Shown: one piece after another, positions 28,559-37,841 of the stretch
Numbering within the stretch: the stretch's first letter is position 1
Layout: every line of letters starts with the position of its first letter
Assembly: GCF_013204795.1 (NCBI RefSeq)
Contig: NZ_JABMKW010000020.1
Coordinates: 372,001 to 436,000 of the forward strand
Length of the DNA stretch: 64,000 nt
Reading direction: 5' to 3'
Origin: Pedobacter panaciterrae
Lineage (GTDB): Bacteria > Bacteroidota > Bacteroidia > Sphingobacteriales > Sphingobacteriaceae
Made by a program: the position numbers and the translations under genes
Notes under the pieces: generated by a model
Seen by the model: the letters and a program-made list of their open reading frames with translations, nothing else
Told to the model about the DNA's origin: nothing
Databases searched by the model: none

Positions 28559-30148
28559 ATGAGAAAATACCTGATAATTTTATTGTTATGCTTTACATCC
28601 ACAGCATTTGCACAGGAAAAATATTGGCAACAGCATGTGAATTATAATATAGATGTTGCTCTTAATGATCAAGATAAGTCTTTAAAAGGCTTTGAAACTA
28701 TAGTATATAAAAACAATTCCCCATCTGAGCTTGACTTTATCTGGTTTCATATTTGGCCAAATGCCTATAAACAGGAATCTACGGCGTTGTTTCAGCAGAT
28801 AAAGAATGACACTTCCCGTGTTAAAAAGTTAGATAAATACACGTATGGCAGTATCGAAGGCCTGAATTTTAAAGTAAACGGTAAAACGGCGGAAACCGAG
28901 GCCCATCCTAATCCTCAATATATCGATGTAATTAAGTTAAAACTAAAATCGCCCTTAAAGCCTGGTGATTCAGTTACAATTACAACTGATTTTAAAGTAA
29001 AATTACCTTCTTATTTTTCCAGATCCGGTTTTGCTGATGGCGAGTTTATGGTTTGCCAATGGTACCCTAAGCCTGCCGTGTTTGATAAAAATGGCTGGCA
29101 CGAGTTTCCTTACCTTGATATGGGTGAATTCTACAGCGACTATGCCACGTTTAAAGTGAATATAACTGTACCATCTGACTATGTTGTAGGCGCAACAGGA
29201 GTATTACAGAATTCAGATGAACTCGCATTGTATAAAAGTATTGGGGCCAAAAACGTTGCCAATAGAACTGCCCCCCCAGTAGTTTACAAACCTATTAACA
29301 AAAACGCTACCAAGAAGCTGACCTATAAAATCGACAGTGTTCCAGACTTCGCCTGGTTTGCTGATAAGGATTTCGTAATACAATACGATACTGTTAAACT
29401 TGCATCAGGTAAAGTAATTGATGCTTTTAACTACTACCACAATAAAAAGGAAACACTATGGAGTAACAGTATTGATTATACAAAAGATGCCGTAAGGAAA
29501 TATAGTAATTGGGTTGGCGAATATGAGTATCCGGTTGTACAGGTAGTGGAGGGGCCGGTAAACAACTCAAGCGGGGGTATGGAATATCCTACCATTACTT
29601 TAATTACGAGTCCCGATGCTAAAAAGGAGTCGTTAGACGGTGTTATTGCACATGAGATTGGCCACAATTGGTTTATGAGTATGCTTGGTAGTAATGAAAG
29701 ACAACATACATGGTTGGACGAGGGCCTAAACACTTATTTCCAATTCAGATACGAGGCTGAAAAATACAGAGCCAACTCCATATTTGGTGATGCTATTCCC
29801 GCAGATGTTAAGGCTTTACCTGAAAAGGAATTTCTAGATCGTACTTATGGTGCAATGGCCAGTATCCCAATGAAATCGGCTATTGAAACACCTTCAGATA
29901 AATTTACTTCATCTGATGATTACAGCATGACATCTTACATCAAAACTGCTTTATGGTTGTATATCCTCGAAAACTCTGTTGGAAGAGATAAAATGGATAT
30001 AGCCTTTAAGCATTATTTTGATAAATGGAAGAATAAACATCCACAACCAGAAGATTTAAAGGCTTCGTTCGAGGAGTCTTTAGGCACGAATCTGGATAAG
30101 TATTTCGAACTGCTTAATAAACCGGGATCATTTAGTGAACAACCATAG
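28559..30148 (+). CDS. M1-family zinc metallopeptidase (aminopeptidase), exported
   Basis: 529-residue gluzincin with a signal peptide ending in TAFAQ. The N-terminal beta domain (about 25-230) is followed by the thermolysin-like catalytic domain: the GGMEYP exopeptidase-like motif at about residues 338-343, HEIGH at 365-369, and the third zinc ligand E388 (W-L-D-E-G), with the standard 18-residue spacing. The ARM-repeat C-terminal domain of full-length PepN-type enzymes is missing, as in many Bacteroidota M1 proteins. Probably a periplasmic aminopeptidase. Transcribed alone. Confidence 0.92.
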   Translation: MRKYLIILLLCFTSTAFAQEKYWQQHVNYNIDVALNDQDKSLKGFETIVYKNNSPSELDFIWFHIWPNAYKQESTALFQQIKNDTSRVKKLDKYTYGSIEGLNFKVNGKTAETEAHPNPQYIDVIKLKLKSPLKPGDSVTITTDFKVKLPSYFSRSGFADGEFMVCQWYPKPAVFDKNGWHEFPYLDMGEFYSDYATFKVNITVPSDYVVGATGVLQNSDELALYKSIGAKNVANRTAPPVVYKPINKNATKKLTYKIDSVPDFAWFADKDFVIQYDTVKLASGKVIDAFNYYHNKKETLWSNSIDYTKDAVRKYSNWVGEYEYPVVQVVEGPVNNSSGGMEYPTITLITSPDAKKESLDGVIAHEIGHNWFMSMLGSNERQHTWLDEGLNTYFQFRYEAEKYRANSIFGDAIPADVKALPEKEFLDRTYGAMASIPMKSAIETPSDKFTSSDDYSMTSYIKTALWLYILENSVGRDKMDIAFKHYFDKWKNKHPQPEDLKASFEESLGTNLDKYFELLNKPGSFSEQP

Positions 30149-30255
30149 ATGTTTTACCGGACATTTAAGATTATTTACCGACAGTTTTCTATAATACAGC
30201 CCCCTTATCATTGATGAACGTTGTTTTTGCAAGTAGTTTTGAAGAAAAAAAAGCT

Positions 30256-30612
30256 ATGGAAACTTTAGATAACAAAACCAGATCAAATCGCCATTTCGGA
30301 ATGGGTATTTTTTTACTTGTGATTGGCGCTATCTTCTTATTGAGAAACATTGGCCTTAGTATTCCATTCTGGGTGTTGAGCTGGCATACATTCTTTTTGG
30401 CTTTTGGATTATTAATAGGCTACAGGAAGAACTTTAAAGCAGGTGGGTGGGTATTTTTTGTGATACTTGGAGGTGTATTTACTTTAAAGGACCTGATATT
30501 CTTTGATATTTCACAATATACTACTGCATTGGTTTTAATAGGTGTAGGGCTTTATATGATTTTCAGACCTAAGAAAGATGTTCAGTTTTGTGACTTCGGA
30601 AACAGAAAATAA
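30256..30612 (+). CDS. LiaF-like transmembrane protein (DUF5668-type)
   Basis: About 118 residues with four short hydrophobic segments: GMGIFLLVIGAIFLLRNIG; SWHTFFLAFGLLIGY; WVFFVILGGVFTLKDL; TTALVLIGVGLYMIFRP. This is the LiaI/LiaF-like transmembrane domain found at the N terminus of cell-envelope stress proteins, here alone without the C-terminal DUF2154 part. I prefer the ATG at 30256, preceded by an A-rich stretch; in-frame TTG and ATG codons at 30211 and 30214 would add a short polar lead. A strong terminator follows. Function unknown beyond membrane association. Confidence 0.75.
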   Translation: METLDNKTRSNRHFGMGIFLLVIGAIFLLRNIGLSIPFWVLSWHTFFLAFGLLIGYRKNFKAGGWVFFVILGGVFTLKDLIFFDISQYTTALVLIGVGLYMIFRPKKDVQFCDFGNRK

Positions 30613-30631
30613 TTAAATCTATCATATATTT

Positions 30632-30666
30632 AAAAGAGGCAGCCAGGACGTGGTTGCCTCTTTTTT
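30632..30666. terminator. Bidirectional intrinsic terminator
   Basis: AAAAGAGGCAGCCA pairs with TGGTTGCCTCTTTT (14 bp with a single G-T wobble) around a GGACG loop, with A- and T-runs at the ends on both strands. It sits between two convergent genes, the LiaF-like protein and the GH31 enzyme, and would end transcription from both sides. This is the clearest terminator in the window. Confidence 0.9.
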
Positions 30667-30682
30667 GTGCTTCTACAATCTA

Positions 30683-33600
30683 TTAATTCAACGCAATCGT
30701 TTGATTAGCAGATGTACTTAAGTAATTTGTTTTGATATGAACAGTACCAGATCTGTCATTAGCATTGAAAAAATACCCCGTACTGGCCTTCTCAAATTGT
30801 TGCAAATTATTGTAAGCTTTTAACTTTTTGCCATTAACACTAACTTTCTTAGGTGCTTTTGGATTATGTACATCAAGCAAATAAACTCTTTGCTTGTTCT
30901 TACCTTCAAAATCTCCTTTGGCAGCATTTATTGTAATTTGTATACCAGTAGTGGCATCAACTTCAATCAATGTTTTTGCGAATGCACCTTTTCTATGATC
31001 TCTGGTTAGTCCGTCATCCTCATACATATCAAATTTAGATTTTTGGAACGGATAAATGTCTAACGTTAAGCTGTCAGTTTTTTTCTCTCCATCGTAATCC
31101 ATTTGAGGATACATTGGTATAATTCCGCCTTGTTTAACAAATAGCGGCAGTTTTTCTAAAGGCGCGGAATAATTGTTCACCCAGGTGTTGCCGGTGTAAG
31201 CCTTACCATCCCAATAGTCATACCATGTCCCTTTGGGCAGATAAATACTGTCTCTTTTGGACTCACTTTTATAAACTGGTGCCACTAATAGTGATTCACC
31301 GTTCATGAACTGATATTGAGTTTGTTTACCTTTAGTAACCTCATCCTCGGGAAACTCAAGAACCATAGCTCTTGATGCCGGGATACCGGTTTCATAGGCC
31401 TCTTCACAAAGCGTGTACATATACGGAGTCATGCGCATCTTTAATTGAAGGTATTTCCTATTGGTAGCAGAATTAACTTCCCCCTGCAGATAAGGCTGCT
31501 TGTTCTTTTTGGCCCAACCACTCATAACCATTAAAACAGGAGTGAAGCATTTCCATTGTAAATCTCTTACATAAGTAGAATCACTGCCTCCAAAAATACC
31601 ATCCACATCGCCCGTTGCCGCATTTTGAGCAGACAATCCGGAACCAATAATAGTCGGAATGTGAAAACGGATATACTCCCAGTTACCACTTTGATCTCCG
31701 GACCATACTGTTGAATAGCGCTGTGTACCAGCCCAGCCCATTACACTCCAAATAAAGCCACGGGCATTACTATTGTTCTCTATACCTTCATAAGCAGCCT
31801 TACAGCCGTCTAATGCATATTTATAACCCGGACCAACCCACGCAACATCTAATTTTGCTAATCTGGATCCGTATTCTCCAACCTCCTTCGCAATTTTTTC
31901 TATCCCGTTTTCTGTCCAAAGTCCAGTGTAAAAGCCTCTTTTCTTTAACTCTGCAATGGTTGAATCCAGCTTGGTATAACCACATCCGTAACCATCATTA
32001 GGCAAGATCCATCCGCGAGGCATTTTGTTTTCTATATATTTATCGGCAACCAATTTTATTACATCAGGTGTGGTGCCTGTTGTTCCTGTTCCCTTGTAGT
32101 TTTTGCTGTCGTCACCTTTAACACCACGATTATAGCAGTTTGCATCGCCCATGCTTAAAGCCCAACGCGGCATTAAAAATGGGCGTCCGGTGATTTGCGT
32201 ATAACCGTTAAGTATTTGTTTTAATGAGGGGCCGAAGAAATAAAAACAATCAAAACGGTTTTCATTATGTGTAAAGCTTAGTGTTTCCTTAAATGAGTAT
32301 TTACCAGCATCAAATGTATTTCTGAACGCTCCATAACCCGCGGTAGACATATAGAATGGGGCAGGATTAGCTCTTCCACCATCATCCCAGCCTCCACCTT
32401 TTTCAATCAGAATATCTTTATCTCTGTGAGAAAAATAGCCGTTTTGCATACCTCCGCCATAAAAATATTCGTCATTATGGCGTTTCATCGTTTGTTTTGT
32501 TCTTGCACCAAACGACATTGACTCAGATTCCTCCCAGATAGGTTTAGTATCCGTTACATCGTACATCGCAAAGCGTAATGGCTGTTTGTAAACACGAACA
32601 ACACAATCTTTACTTCTTATTTGGTAATAACTACCCTTGTCGGTTGAATTAACAGCAGGATTTTTAACATCGTAGCTAACTACAATATCATTACCTGCAG
32701 GATTGGTAAATTCTCCATCAGCAGCCATCCAGATTCTGAAAATATCATCAGTATAGAATATTACTTTAAAAGCCGAAAACCCAGCCGTAACATTAAACTC
32801 ATTTCCATTGGCTTTAAAATCAGTGAGGTTTCCAACTTTAGTCTCTTTGGCATTTATCTTTGCTTTTAATGTATTGTTAGAAAGCTTCTCATCTGCGTCA
32901 AACTTTAAACTAAAGTTTAAATTGTGTGTTGCTTTGTCTGTTAAATCAATAGCAGGAAATTTGACAGTGATCTCCTGACCACTTGAAATCGGCTTTTTAC
33001 TAGCTATAACATCTGCAGAAACTTCTTTTTTTCCGTCAATAGTGCCCACAACTTTAAAGTTTGATCTAATGCTTTCGATACCGCTATTTTTAACTGTAAC
33101 AGCTAAAACATCGTTTTTAGTGAAGGTATTTTCTTCCTCGTTATGCGAGGTTAAGCGCGTTATAGCAAGGTCTTTATTGTAAGCTTCTGCTAACTCAATA
33201 TCATCCACCATCCAATACCAGCTATAATAACCCTTCCAATAAAATCGGAGATATACCTTTTGCTGCCTGGCAGCCACCTTGGTGATATTTACCTCCTGAT
33301 TAATAGGAGTAAACATATCCGTTGCTGAAGGCACATTATTAGTTACATCATAGTCGGTCCATTTCTCGCCATCAGTACTTACACCAACATAAAGACCAGC
33401 TCCAGTTGCTGCAAATTCGCTATTATACCTGAAGGTATGCTGAAAACGAAGTATTACTGAGGATTTGCCAGAGCAGTTTATAGCTGCTGTCTGCATCCAG
33501 GTATCGGGATGCTGTTTTTTTTTAACCCATGATGGTTGATCTTCATCAACAAAATAGCCTGCCTGAAACTGTAAATGATAGCCACGGCTTTTTGAAGCAA

Positions 33601-33823
33601 TAGGAGGTGCTTGCTGCTGATATTGATAGGAGCCAGGGTATGGCTGATTGGTAATTAGCCATGCCAGGTCTTTTTTACTGCTATCAACATTTAACCAGCC
33701 ATCTGGTAATTTGCCGCTTTTAAAACTTTCTGACCAAAATATTTTTGGATCTGGTGCAGCTTTTTGTGCAAATGACTGTGAGGTAAAGACAGCCATCATG
33801 GAAAATAGAATTAACTTTCTCAT
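30683..33823 (-). CDS. Multidomain GH31 glycosidase with jelly-roll and CARDB-like N-terminal domains
   Basis: 1046-residue exported enzyme. Signal peptide 1-19 (FTSQSFAQK). Residues about 25-215 look like a choice-of-anchor J/MAM-type jelly roll (FWSESFKSGKLPDGW at its start; WYWMVDDIELAE at its end). About 220-330 is a CARDB-like Ig domain. The GH31 N-terminal beta domain and TIM barrel follow, with a probable nucleophile D659 in KLDVAW and acid/base D710 in STVWSGD, then a DUF5110-like C-terminal region. The family includes alpha-glucosidases, alpha-xylosidases and alpha-galactosidases. Specificity is not readable from sequence, and the nearby galactoside locus only hints at galactose. A CAAACGTTTG palindrome lies about 65 bp upstream. 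Confidence 0.9.
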   Translation of the reverse strand: MRKLILFSMMAVFTSQSFAQKAAPDPKIFWSESFKSGKLPDGWLNVDSSKKDLAWLITNQPYPGSYQYQQQAPPIASKSRGYHLQFQAGYFVDEDQPSWVKKKQHPDTWMQTAAINCSGKSSVILRFQHTFRYNSEFAATGAGLYVGVSTDGEKWTDYDVTNNVPSATDMFTPINQEVNITKVAARQQKVYLRFYWKGYYSWYWMVDDIELAEAYNKDLAITRLTSHNEEENTFTKNDVLAVTVKNSGIESIRSNFKVVGTIDGKKEVSADVIASKKPISSGQEITVKFPAIDLTDKATHNLNFSLKFDADEKLSNNTLKAKINAKETKVGNLTDFKANGNEFNVTAGFSAFKVIFYTDDIFRIWMAADGEFTNPAGNDIVVSYDVKNPAVNSTDKGSYYQIRSKDCVVRVYKQPLRFAMYDVTDTKPIWEESESMSFGARTKQTMKRHNDEYFYGGGMQNGYFSHRDKDILIEKGGGWDDGGRANPAPFYMSTAGYGAFRNTFDAGKYSFKETLSFTHNENRFDCFYFFGPSLKQILNGYTQITGRPFLMPRWALSMGDANCYNRGVKGDDSKNYKGTGTTGTTPDVIKLVADKYIENKMPRGWILPNDGYGCGYTKLDSTIAELKKRGFYTGLWTENGIEKIAKEVGEYGSRLAKLDVAWVGPGYKYALDGCKAAYEGIENNSNARGFIWSVMGWAGTQRYSTVWSGDQSGNWEYIRFHIPTIIGSGLSAQNAATGDVDGIFGGSDSTYVRDLQWKCFTPVLMVMSGWAKKNKQPYLQGEVNSATNRKYLQLKMRMTPYMYTLCEEAYETGIPASRAMVLEFPEDEVTKGKQTQYQFMNGESLLVAPVYKSESKRDSIYLPKGTWYDYWDGKAYTGNTWVNNYSAPLEKLPLFVKQGGIIPMYPQMDYDGEKKTDSLTLDIYPFQKSKFDMYEDDGLTRDHRKGAFAKTLIEVDATTGIQITINAAKGDFEGKNKQRVYLLDVHNPKAPKKVSVNGKKLKAYNNLQQFEKASTGYFFNANDRSGTVHIKTNYLSTSANQTIALN

Positions 33824-33882
33824 TTAAAGAATAAGTGATTTTGTTTTGCTAATCTGTTAAATAATATTTTTATATCCCTGCG

Positions 33883-33892
33883 CAAACGTTTG
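33883..33892. promoter_or_regulatory. Candidate LacI-type operator upstream of GH31
   Basis: Perfect 10-bp palindrome CAAACGTTTG with the central CG typical of LacI/PurR-family operators, about 60-70 bp in front of the GH31 start codon. Rough base composition makes a chance occurrence in a window of this size unlikely but not negligible. A LacI-family regulator is encoded at 44948-45964. A shorter version, AAACGTTT, at 39625-39632 is expected by chance and I do not call it. Confidence 0.35.
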
Positions 33893-34003
33893 TTCTAAAT
33901 ATTTACGTTACTAAAGGAGTTTATATGTCAACATTCTGGTAAAAAAAATCAATTACCTTTAATCATACACAACATATAACTATATTAAGCGGGTATTTAA
34001 CAC

Positions 34004-34513
34004 ATGAAAATGATAACAGGAAAGATTCTTAGAAGGGTGTTAGTTCTATCACTTGTATTGTTTAACATTGGTTGCGATCAAGTTACTAAAAGTATTGTAC
34101 GAAAGCATGTAGATTATAATGAGAGCATAAAGATCATTAGTAACAATTTTACCTTAACTAAGGTTGAGAATTCAGGTGCTTTTTTAAGTTCAGGAGAGGC
34201 ACTACCTGTACCTGTTAAGTTTGTACTGCTTTCTTTATTACCATTGTTTGTATTGGGTTTTGGCATCTATTATATTTTGAGCAAAACCGAATTGGATAGA
34301 TTATTAATTGTTGGGGTTAGCTTTGTAATCGGCGGTGGTATTGGGAATTTATACGATAGACTATTATACGGATCAGTTACTGACTTTTTGCATATAGATT
34401 TTGGAATCTTTCAAACAGGTGTGTTTAATATTGCAGATGTCTCTATCATGATAGGTATGCTAATGATACTAACCCATTTGTATTTTAAAAGAGCCACGCC
34501 GGAATTAGCTTAA
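34004..34513 (+). CDS. lspA: Lipoprotein signal peptidase (signal peptidase II)
   Basis: 169-residue inner-membrane aspartyl protease that removes signal peptides from prolipoproteins. Four membrane segments. Conserved motifs are GCDQVTKSIVRK near the N terminus, VENSGAFLS, and the two catalytic aspartate regions GNLYDRLLYGSVTDFLHI and FNIADVSIMIG. All conserved residues are present. It would process the several lipoproteins encoded in this window (SusD, SodC, DUF1080 and others). Monocistronic, with a convergent MarR gene 3 bp after its stop. Confidence 0.93.
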   Translation: MKMITGKILRRVLVLSLVLFNIGCDQVTKSIVRKHVDYNESIKIISNNFTLTKVENSGAFLSSGEALPVPVKFVLLSLLPLFVLGFGIYYILSKTELDRLLIVGVSFVIGGGIGNLYDRLLYGSVTDFLHIDFGIFQTGVFNIADVSIMIGMLMILTHLYFKRATPELA

Positions 34514-34516
34514 AAG

Positions 34517-35014
34517 CTATTTGACAGGTGGCGATATTTTTTTTGCCCTTTCCAAAAAGCTTTGCTCTTCTAGTTTTTGTTCAACCTCAGCAATAGCTTT
34601 CATGATATTGTTGGTAGTATTTGTTACATCAGTTAAGGCTAAAACCATTATATCCCATACAGGCTGCATTTGTTCAAGCAGCTTTTTACCTTTTTCAGTT
34701 AGTAAAATGAGTCTTTTCCGTTCATCCTGTTTATCTTTTTTGGATCGTATGATCTTTTCTTTTTCCAACTCTTTTAGTAAGCTAATGGTTGAGGGATGGG
34801 TGTAACCAATTTCAGCTGCAAGTTCAACAACACTTAACACCGGCTTAAAATGCAGTGTATAAATAACAGGAAACCATTTGGGCTCAAAATCTATATGGTG
34901 CGCTTTATAAAGAAGAAACCCATCCTTACGAAACTGCTCACTTAAGCGCTGCAGTCTTGTTGATATGGCCAGGATACCTGATTCATTGATTACATTCATG
35001 TGCTGATATTTCAA
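34517..35014 (-). CDS. MarR-family transcriptional regulator
   Basis: 165-residue winged-helix regulator. The core LSVVELAAEIGYTHPSTISLLKELEKEKI with the wing SKKDKQDERKRLILLTEKGKKLL is the MarR DNA-binding domain (about 55-125). A longer N-terminal helix and C-terminal helices would form the dimer interface. An in-frame ATG 15 bp downstream (MNVINESG) is an alternative start. It is the second gene after a GNAT acetyltransferase, with a 16-bp gap. MarR-GNAT pairs are common, and the regulator may control the acetyltransferase. Effector unknown. Confidence 0.9.
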   Translation of the reverse strand: MKYQHMNVINESGILAISTRLQRLSEQFRKDGFLLYKAHHIDFEPKWFPVIYTLHFKPVLSVVELAAEIGYTHPSTISLLKELEKEKIIRSKKDKQDERKRLILLTEKGKKLLEQMQPVWDIMVLALTDVTNTTNNIMKAIAEVEQKLEEQSFLERAKKISPPVK

Positions 35015-35030
35015 ATTGCTTATTAAAGCA

Positions 35031-35528
35031 TTAATTTCTCAAATTTAAGTGATAAAACGTATTGTCGGCCTTCATTCTTGGGAAATAGGATGGAAGCTCC
35101 TCCATTTTTATCCTTACAAAACCATTTCGTTCATAAAACCTGCATGCAGCCTTAAGAATGTCTACTGTTCCAAGATATATATCCGCAATGTTGTGCTGCC
35201 TGCAATAATCAATAAGTGATTCAAGCAAGTGCTGAGCAATGCTCAATTCCTTACCCCTATAATCTTTTTTCACAAACATTTTTCTGATAACACCGGTATT
35301 ATGGCCAACATTCATTAAAGCTATGGTACCTACCAGTTCTTCGTTATTTAAAGCACCCCAGAATCCGCCGCCATCTTTATGATAATTTGTTTCTATATCT
35401 AAAAGATCTGGTTGACCTTCCAGTGTAATTGACACTCCAAATTCGATCTGTTGGATTGGGAGAATAATATCAATTATTCGTGCACAGTAGTTGTTGTAAA
35501 TGGGTTCTATTAATATCGAGTTACTCAT
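35031..35528 (-). CDS. GNAT-family N-acetyltransferase
   Basis: About 165 residues from the ATG at 35528 (MSNSILIEPIY); an in-frame ATG 21 bp upstream also exists. The GNAT acetyl-CoA-binding core is visible as IRKMFVKKDYRGKELSIAQHLL (motif A, R/Q-x-x-G-x-A variant), followed by LGTVDILKAACRFYERNGFV (motif B). Length and organisation match single-domain acetyltransferases. Substrate unknown. It precedes the MarR regulator on the same strand by 16 bp, likely one transcript. Confidence 0.88.
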   Translation of the reverse strand: MSNSILIEPIYNNYCARIIDIILPIQQIEFGVSITLEGQPDLLDIETNYHKDGGGFWGALNNEELVGTIALMNVGHNTGVIRKMFVKKDYRGKELSIAQHLLESLIDYCRQHNIADIYLGTVDILKAACRFYERNGFVRIKMEELPSYFPRMKADNTFYHLNLRN

Positions 35529-35622
35529 ACATTTTAAATTTATGTTCAAAAGTACGTAGTTAACTACATATATTAATTTGAAAATCTGTAATGTGAGATT
35601 TTCATGATAATTTGAGTTAAGA

Positions 35623-36117
35623 TTAGGTATTCAGCATTGGCTTAAAGTCCGGGTCTTTACCTCTCAGGTCAATACCTCCTTCATAAATGGATTTTAAATT
35701 AACAAGGTAAAATGACCATCCATTATGGCATCCCAATCTAATATTCCGCATGCTATTTTCGTCAGTGGGTATGTTCTTTTGAGTAAGCTCTACTAAAACA
35801 TAGTTTTTTTGAACAGATAGCTTCACATCAACAAGACATTCTCCTTCAAAAGTAAACTGGATAAAATCTGAACCATTTGCTTCTGTTATCTTACCTGTTG
35901 CCCTATCATCATATAGATACCAGAGCCATTCGTAGTTATAACCTTCCCGAATAGATTCCTCTTTACCTATCTTAGTCCCGTCTGTGTTCGTAAAGATGGC
36001 TTCTTTCAAAAACCATTTTTCTATTTCAGAGCTTCTAGTCCAGGCGTTGTAAATATCGCTTAGACTTGCTCTCACTAAAATTCTTATTGTAAATGAGGTC
36101 CAATCAAAGTTTTTCAT
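35623..36117 (-). CDS. SRPBCC / AHSA1-like domain protein
   Basis: 164-residue START-like hydrophobic-ligand-binding protein of the Activator of Hsp90 ATPase homologue 1 type. Signatures are IRILVRASLSDIYNAWTRSSEIEKWF at the N terminus and a C-terminal NIRLGCHNGWSFYLVNLKSIYEGGIDLRG. Bacterial members have no agreed function, so the name is structural only. It stands alone, with gaps of about 95 bp on both sides. Confidence 0.87.
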   Translation of the reverse strand: MKNFDWTSFTIRILVRASLSDIYNAWTRSSEIEKWFLKEAIFTNTDGTKIGKEESIREGYNYEWLWYLYDDRATGKITEANGSDFIQFTFEGECLVDVKLSVQKNYVLVELTQKNIPTDENSMRNIRLGCHNGWSFYLVNLKSIYEGGIDLRGKDPDFKPMLNT

Positions 36118-36214
36118 AGTAATTGCTTAAGGTAATTCAAATTTAACCTTAGTAACATCAAATATGGCTTGCCATAAAAGCCAAAAACAGGTGGTATTTA
36201 GGACAAAGTGCAGC

Positions 36215-37588
36215 TTATTTAATGTAAACTGTTTTAATATTTACAAACTCTCTAATGCCAAATAACCCCAGTTCACGACCATAACCAGATTGGTTAATCC
36301 CTCCAAAAGGTAATCGTGGATCAGATTTAACTAATGAATTCACAAAACAAGAGCCGGCATTTAAATGAGTCTTTGCTACCTGTTCTCCAAGTGATCCATC
36401 TTTTGTAAATACTGCTGCACCTAAGCCAAAAGGTGTGTCATTTGCAATTTTTACGGCATCATCAGTGTCTTTTGCCGAAATAACTAAAGCCACGGGTCCA
36501 AAAATTTCTTCTTCATAAGCAGGCATACCTTTTTTTATCCCTGTTAAAATTGTAGGAGTGTAATAAGCATGTCGCCCTTTAAAATCAGGGATTTGTCCTC
36601 CAAGAATACACTTAGCGCCTGCTTTTATGTTTTCTTTCACTCGCTCATGCAAATCATCTCTAAGATCTAATCTAGACATTGGCCCTAGGTTGGTATCAGC
36701 ATCAAAAGGATCCCCTGTTATTCTGGCTGCCATTTTATTTTTAAACAGCCTAACAAATTCCTTTTCAACTTTCTTTACTACAATAAATCTTTTTGCAGCA
36801 ATACAGCTTTGGCCATTATTTATGAGTCTGCTTTGAGCACAAACATCTGCTGCCAGTTCAAGATCTGCATCGGCTAGGATAAGGTACGGGTCGCTTCCCC
36901 CAAGCTCCAGCACGCTTTTCTTTAGTTGCTGTGCAGCCTGTTGAGCTACCTGCATACCTGCTTCTGTACTTCCTGTTAAAGTAACAGCCTTGATATGGCG
37001 ATGGGCTATTACTTGCTTAACAACCCTGCTATTAATTAGCAGTACCTGAAAAACATTTGCGGGAAATCCGGCATCTTTAATTATCTGTTCAATACTTAAC
37101 GCACAACCACTAACATTAGATGCATGTTTTAACACACCACAATTACCAGCCATTAAGGCAGGAGCCAGGAACCTGAATAATTGCCAATACGGAAAGTTCC
37201 ATGGCATTATTGCCAATACGATTCCCAAAGGCCTGAAACTTACATAACTTTTAACAGCCTCAGTTTTAATTAGTTCATCTTTCAAAAAAGTTTCACCATT
37301 ATCTGCATAATAGTCGCAAACAGATGCACATTTCTCAATTTCGGCTATACCATCTTTAATCGGTTTTCCCATTTCGATGGCCATTAAAGCTGCCAGTTTT
37401 TCCTTACGCTGTGTAAGCAGTGCAGATGTTTTCTTTAACAAAGAGGCCCTTTCAGCAAAACTTGAGTTTTGCCATTTCAACCAGGCAGTCTGCGTTGTAG
37501 CTATTTTTTTGTCGATTTGTTCCCAGGAATGTTCTTTATAGCTTTTGATTACTTTTCCAGTAACCGGATTAACTGATTGAATAGTCAT
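36215..37588 (-). CDS. NAD(P)-dependent aldehyde dehydrogenase, succinate-semialdehyde type
   Basis: 457-residue aldehyde dehydrogenase. Landmarks are PWNFPYWQLFRFLAPALMAGN, TGSTEAGMQVA, the base glutamate in LELGGSDPYLIL, the catalytic cysteine in NNGQSCIAAKRF, and EEIFGPVALV. The short N terminus (MTIQSVNPVTGKVIKSYKEH) and GQSCIAAKR segment match the compact succinate-semialdehyde dehydrogenase (Sad/GabD2-like) group. It would oxidise succinate semialdehyde or a similar aldehyde. No GABA aminotransferase neighbour is present, so substrate is family-based only. Monocistronic. Confidence 0.88.
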   Translation of the reverse strand: MTIQSVNPVTGKVIKSYKEHSWEQIDKKIATTQTAWLKWQNSSFAERASLLKKTSALLTQRKEKLAALMAIEMGKPIKDGIAEIEKCASVCDYYADNGETFLKDELIKTEAVKSYVSFRPLGIVLAIMPWNFPYWQLFRFLAPALMAGNCGVLKHASNVSGCALSIEQIIKDAGFPANVFQVLLINSRVVKQVIAHRHIKAVTLTGSTEAGMQVAQQAAQQLKKSVLELGGSDPYLILADADLELAADVCAQSRLINNGQSCIAAKRFIVVKKVEKEFVRLFKNKMAARITGDPFDADTNLGPMSRLDLRDDLHERVKENIKAGAKCILGGQIPDFKGRHAYYTPTILTGIKKGMPAYEEEIFGPVALVISAKDTDDAVKIANDTPFGLGAAVFTKDGSLGEQVAKTHLNAGSCFVNSLVKSDPRLPFGGINQSGYGRELGLFGIREFVNIKTVYIK

Positions 37589-37818
37589 GTTGTCTATTTA
37601 ATTTATTAGCTCGCTAATTGATTAACAGATGTAAGCAAAAGTTGTTTGCGTTTATTAATACATCATTTTGCCATTCAATAAGCTGTTTTTAATTTAGATA
37701 CTACCGATTTTCCTATGATTTAGGCTGTTTTATTAAAGAAAATAGGGTTTATGTAAATTAACCGCAATATAATTAAAATCAGGAGTGAGGTTTAGGTGAA
37801 AAATTTGATTAAGAATCG

Positions 37819-37826
37819 TATTTTTG
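37819..37826 (+). promoter_or_regulatory. Candidate -7 element of mqo
   Basis: TATTTTTG matches TAnnTTTG exactly, 16 bp before the mqo ATG. No good TTG is found 19 bp upstream (nearest at 37805, too close). The possible TTG start codon at 37824 lies inside this element, which argues for the ATG at 37842 as the true start. Confidence 0.4.
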
Positions 37827-37841
37827 CAAAAAATTTCAAAA

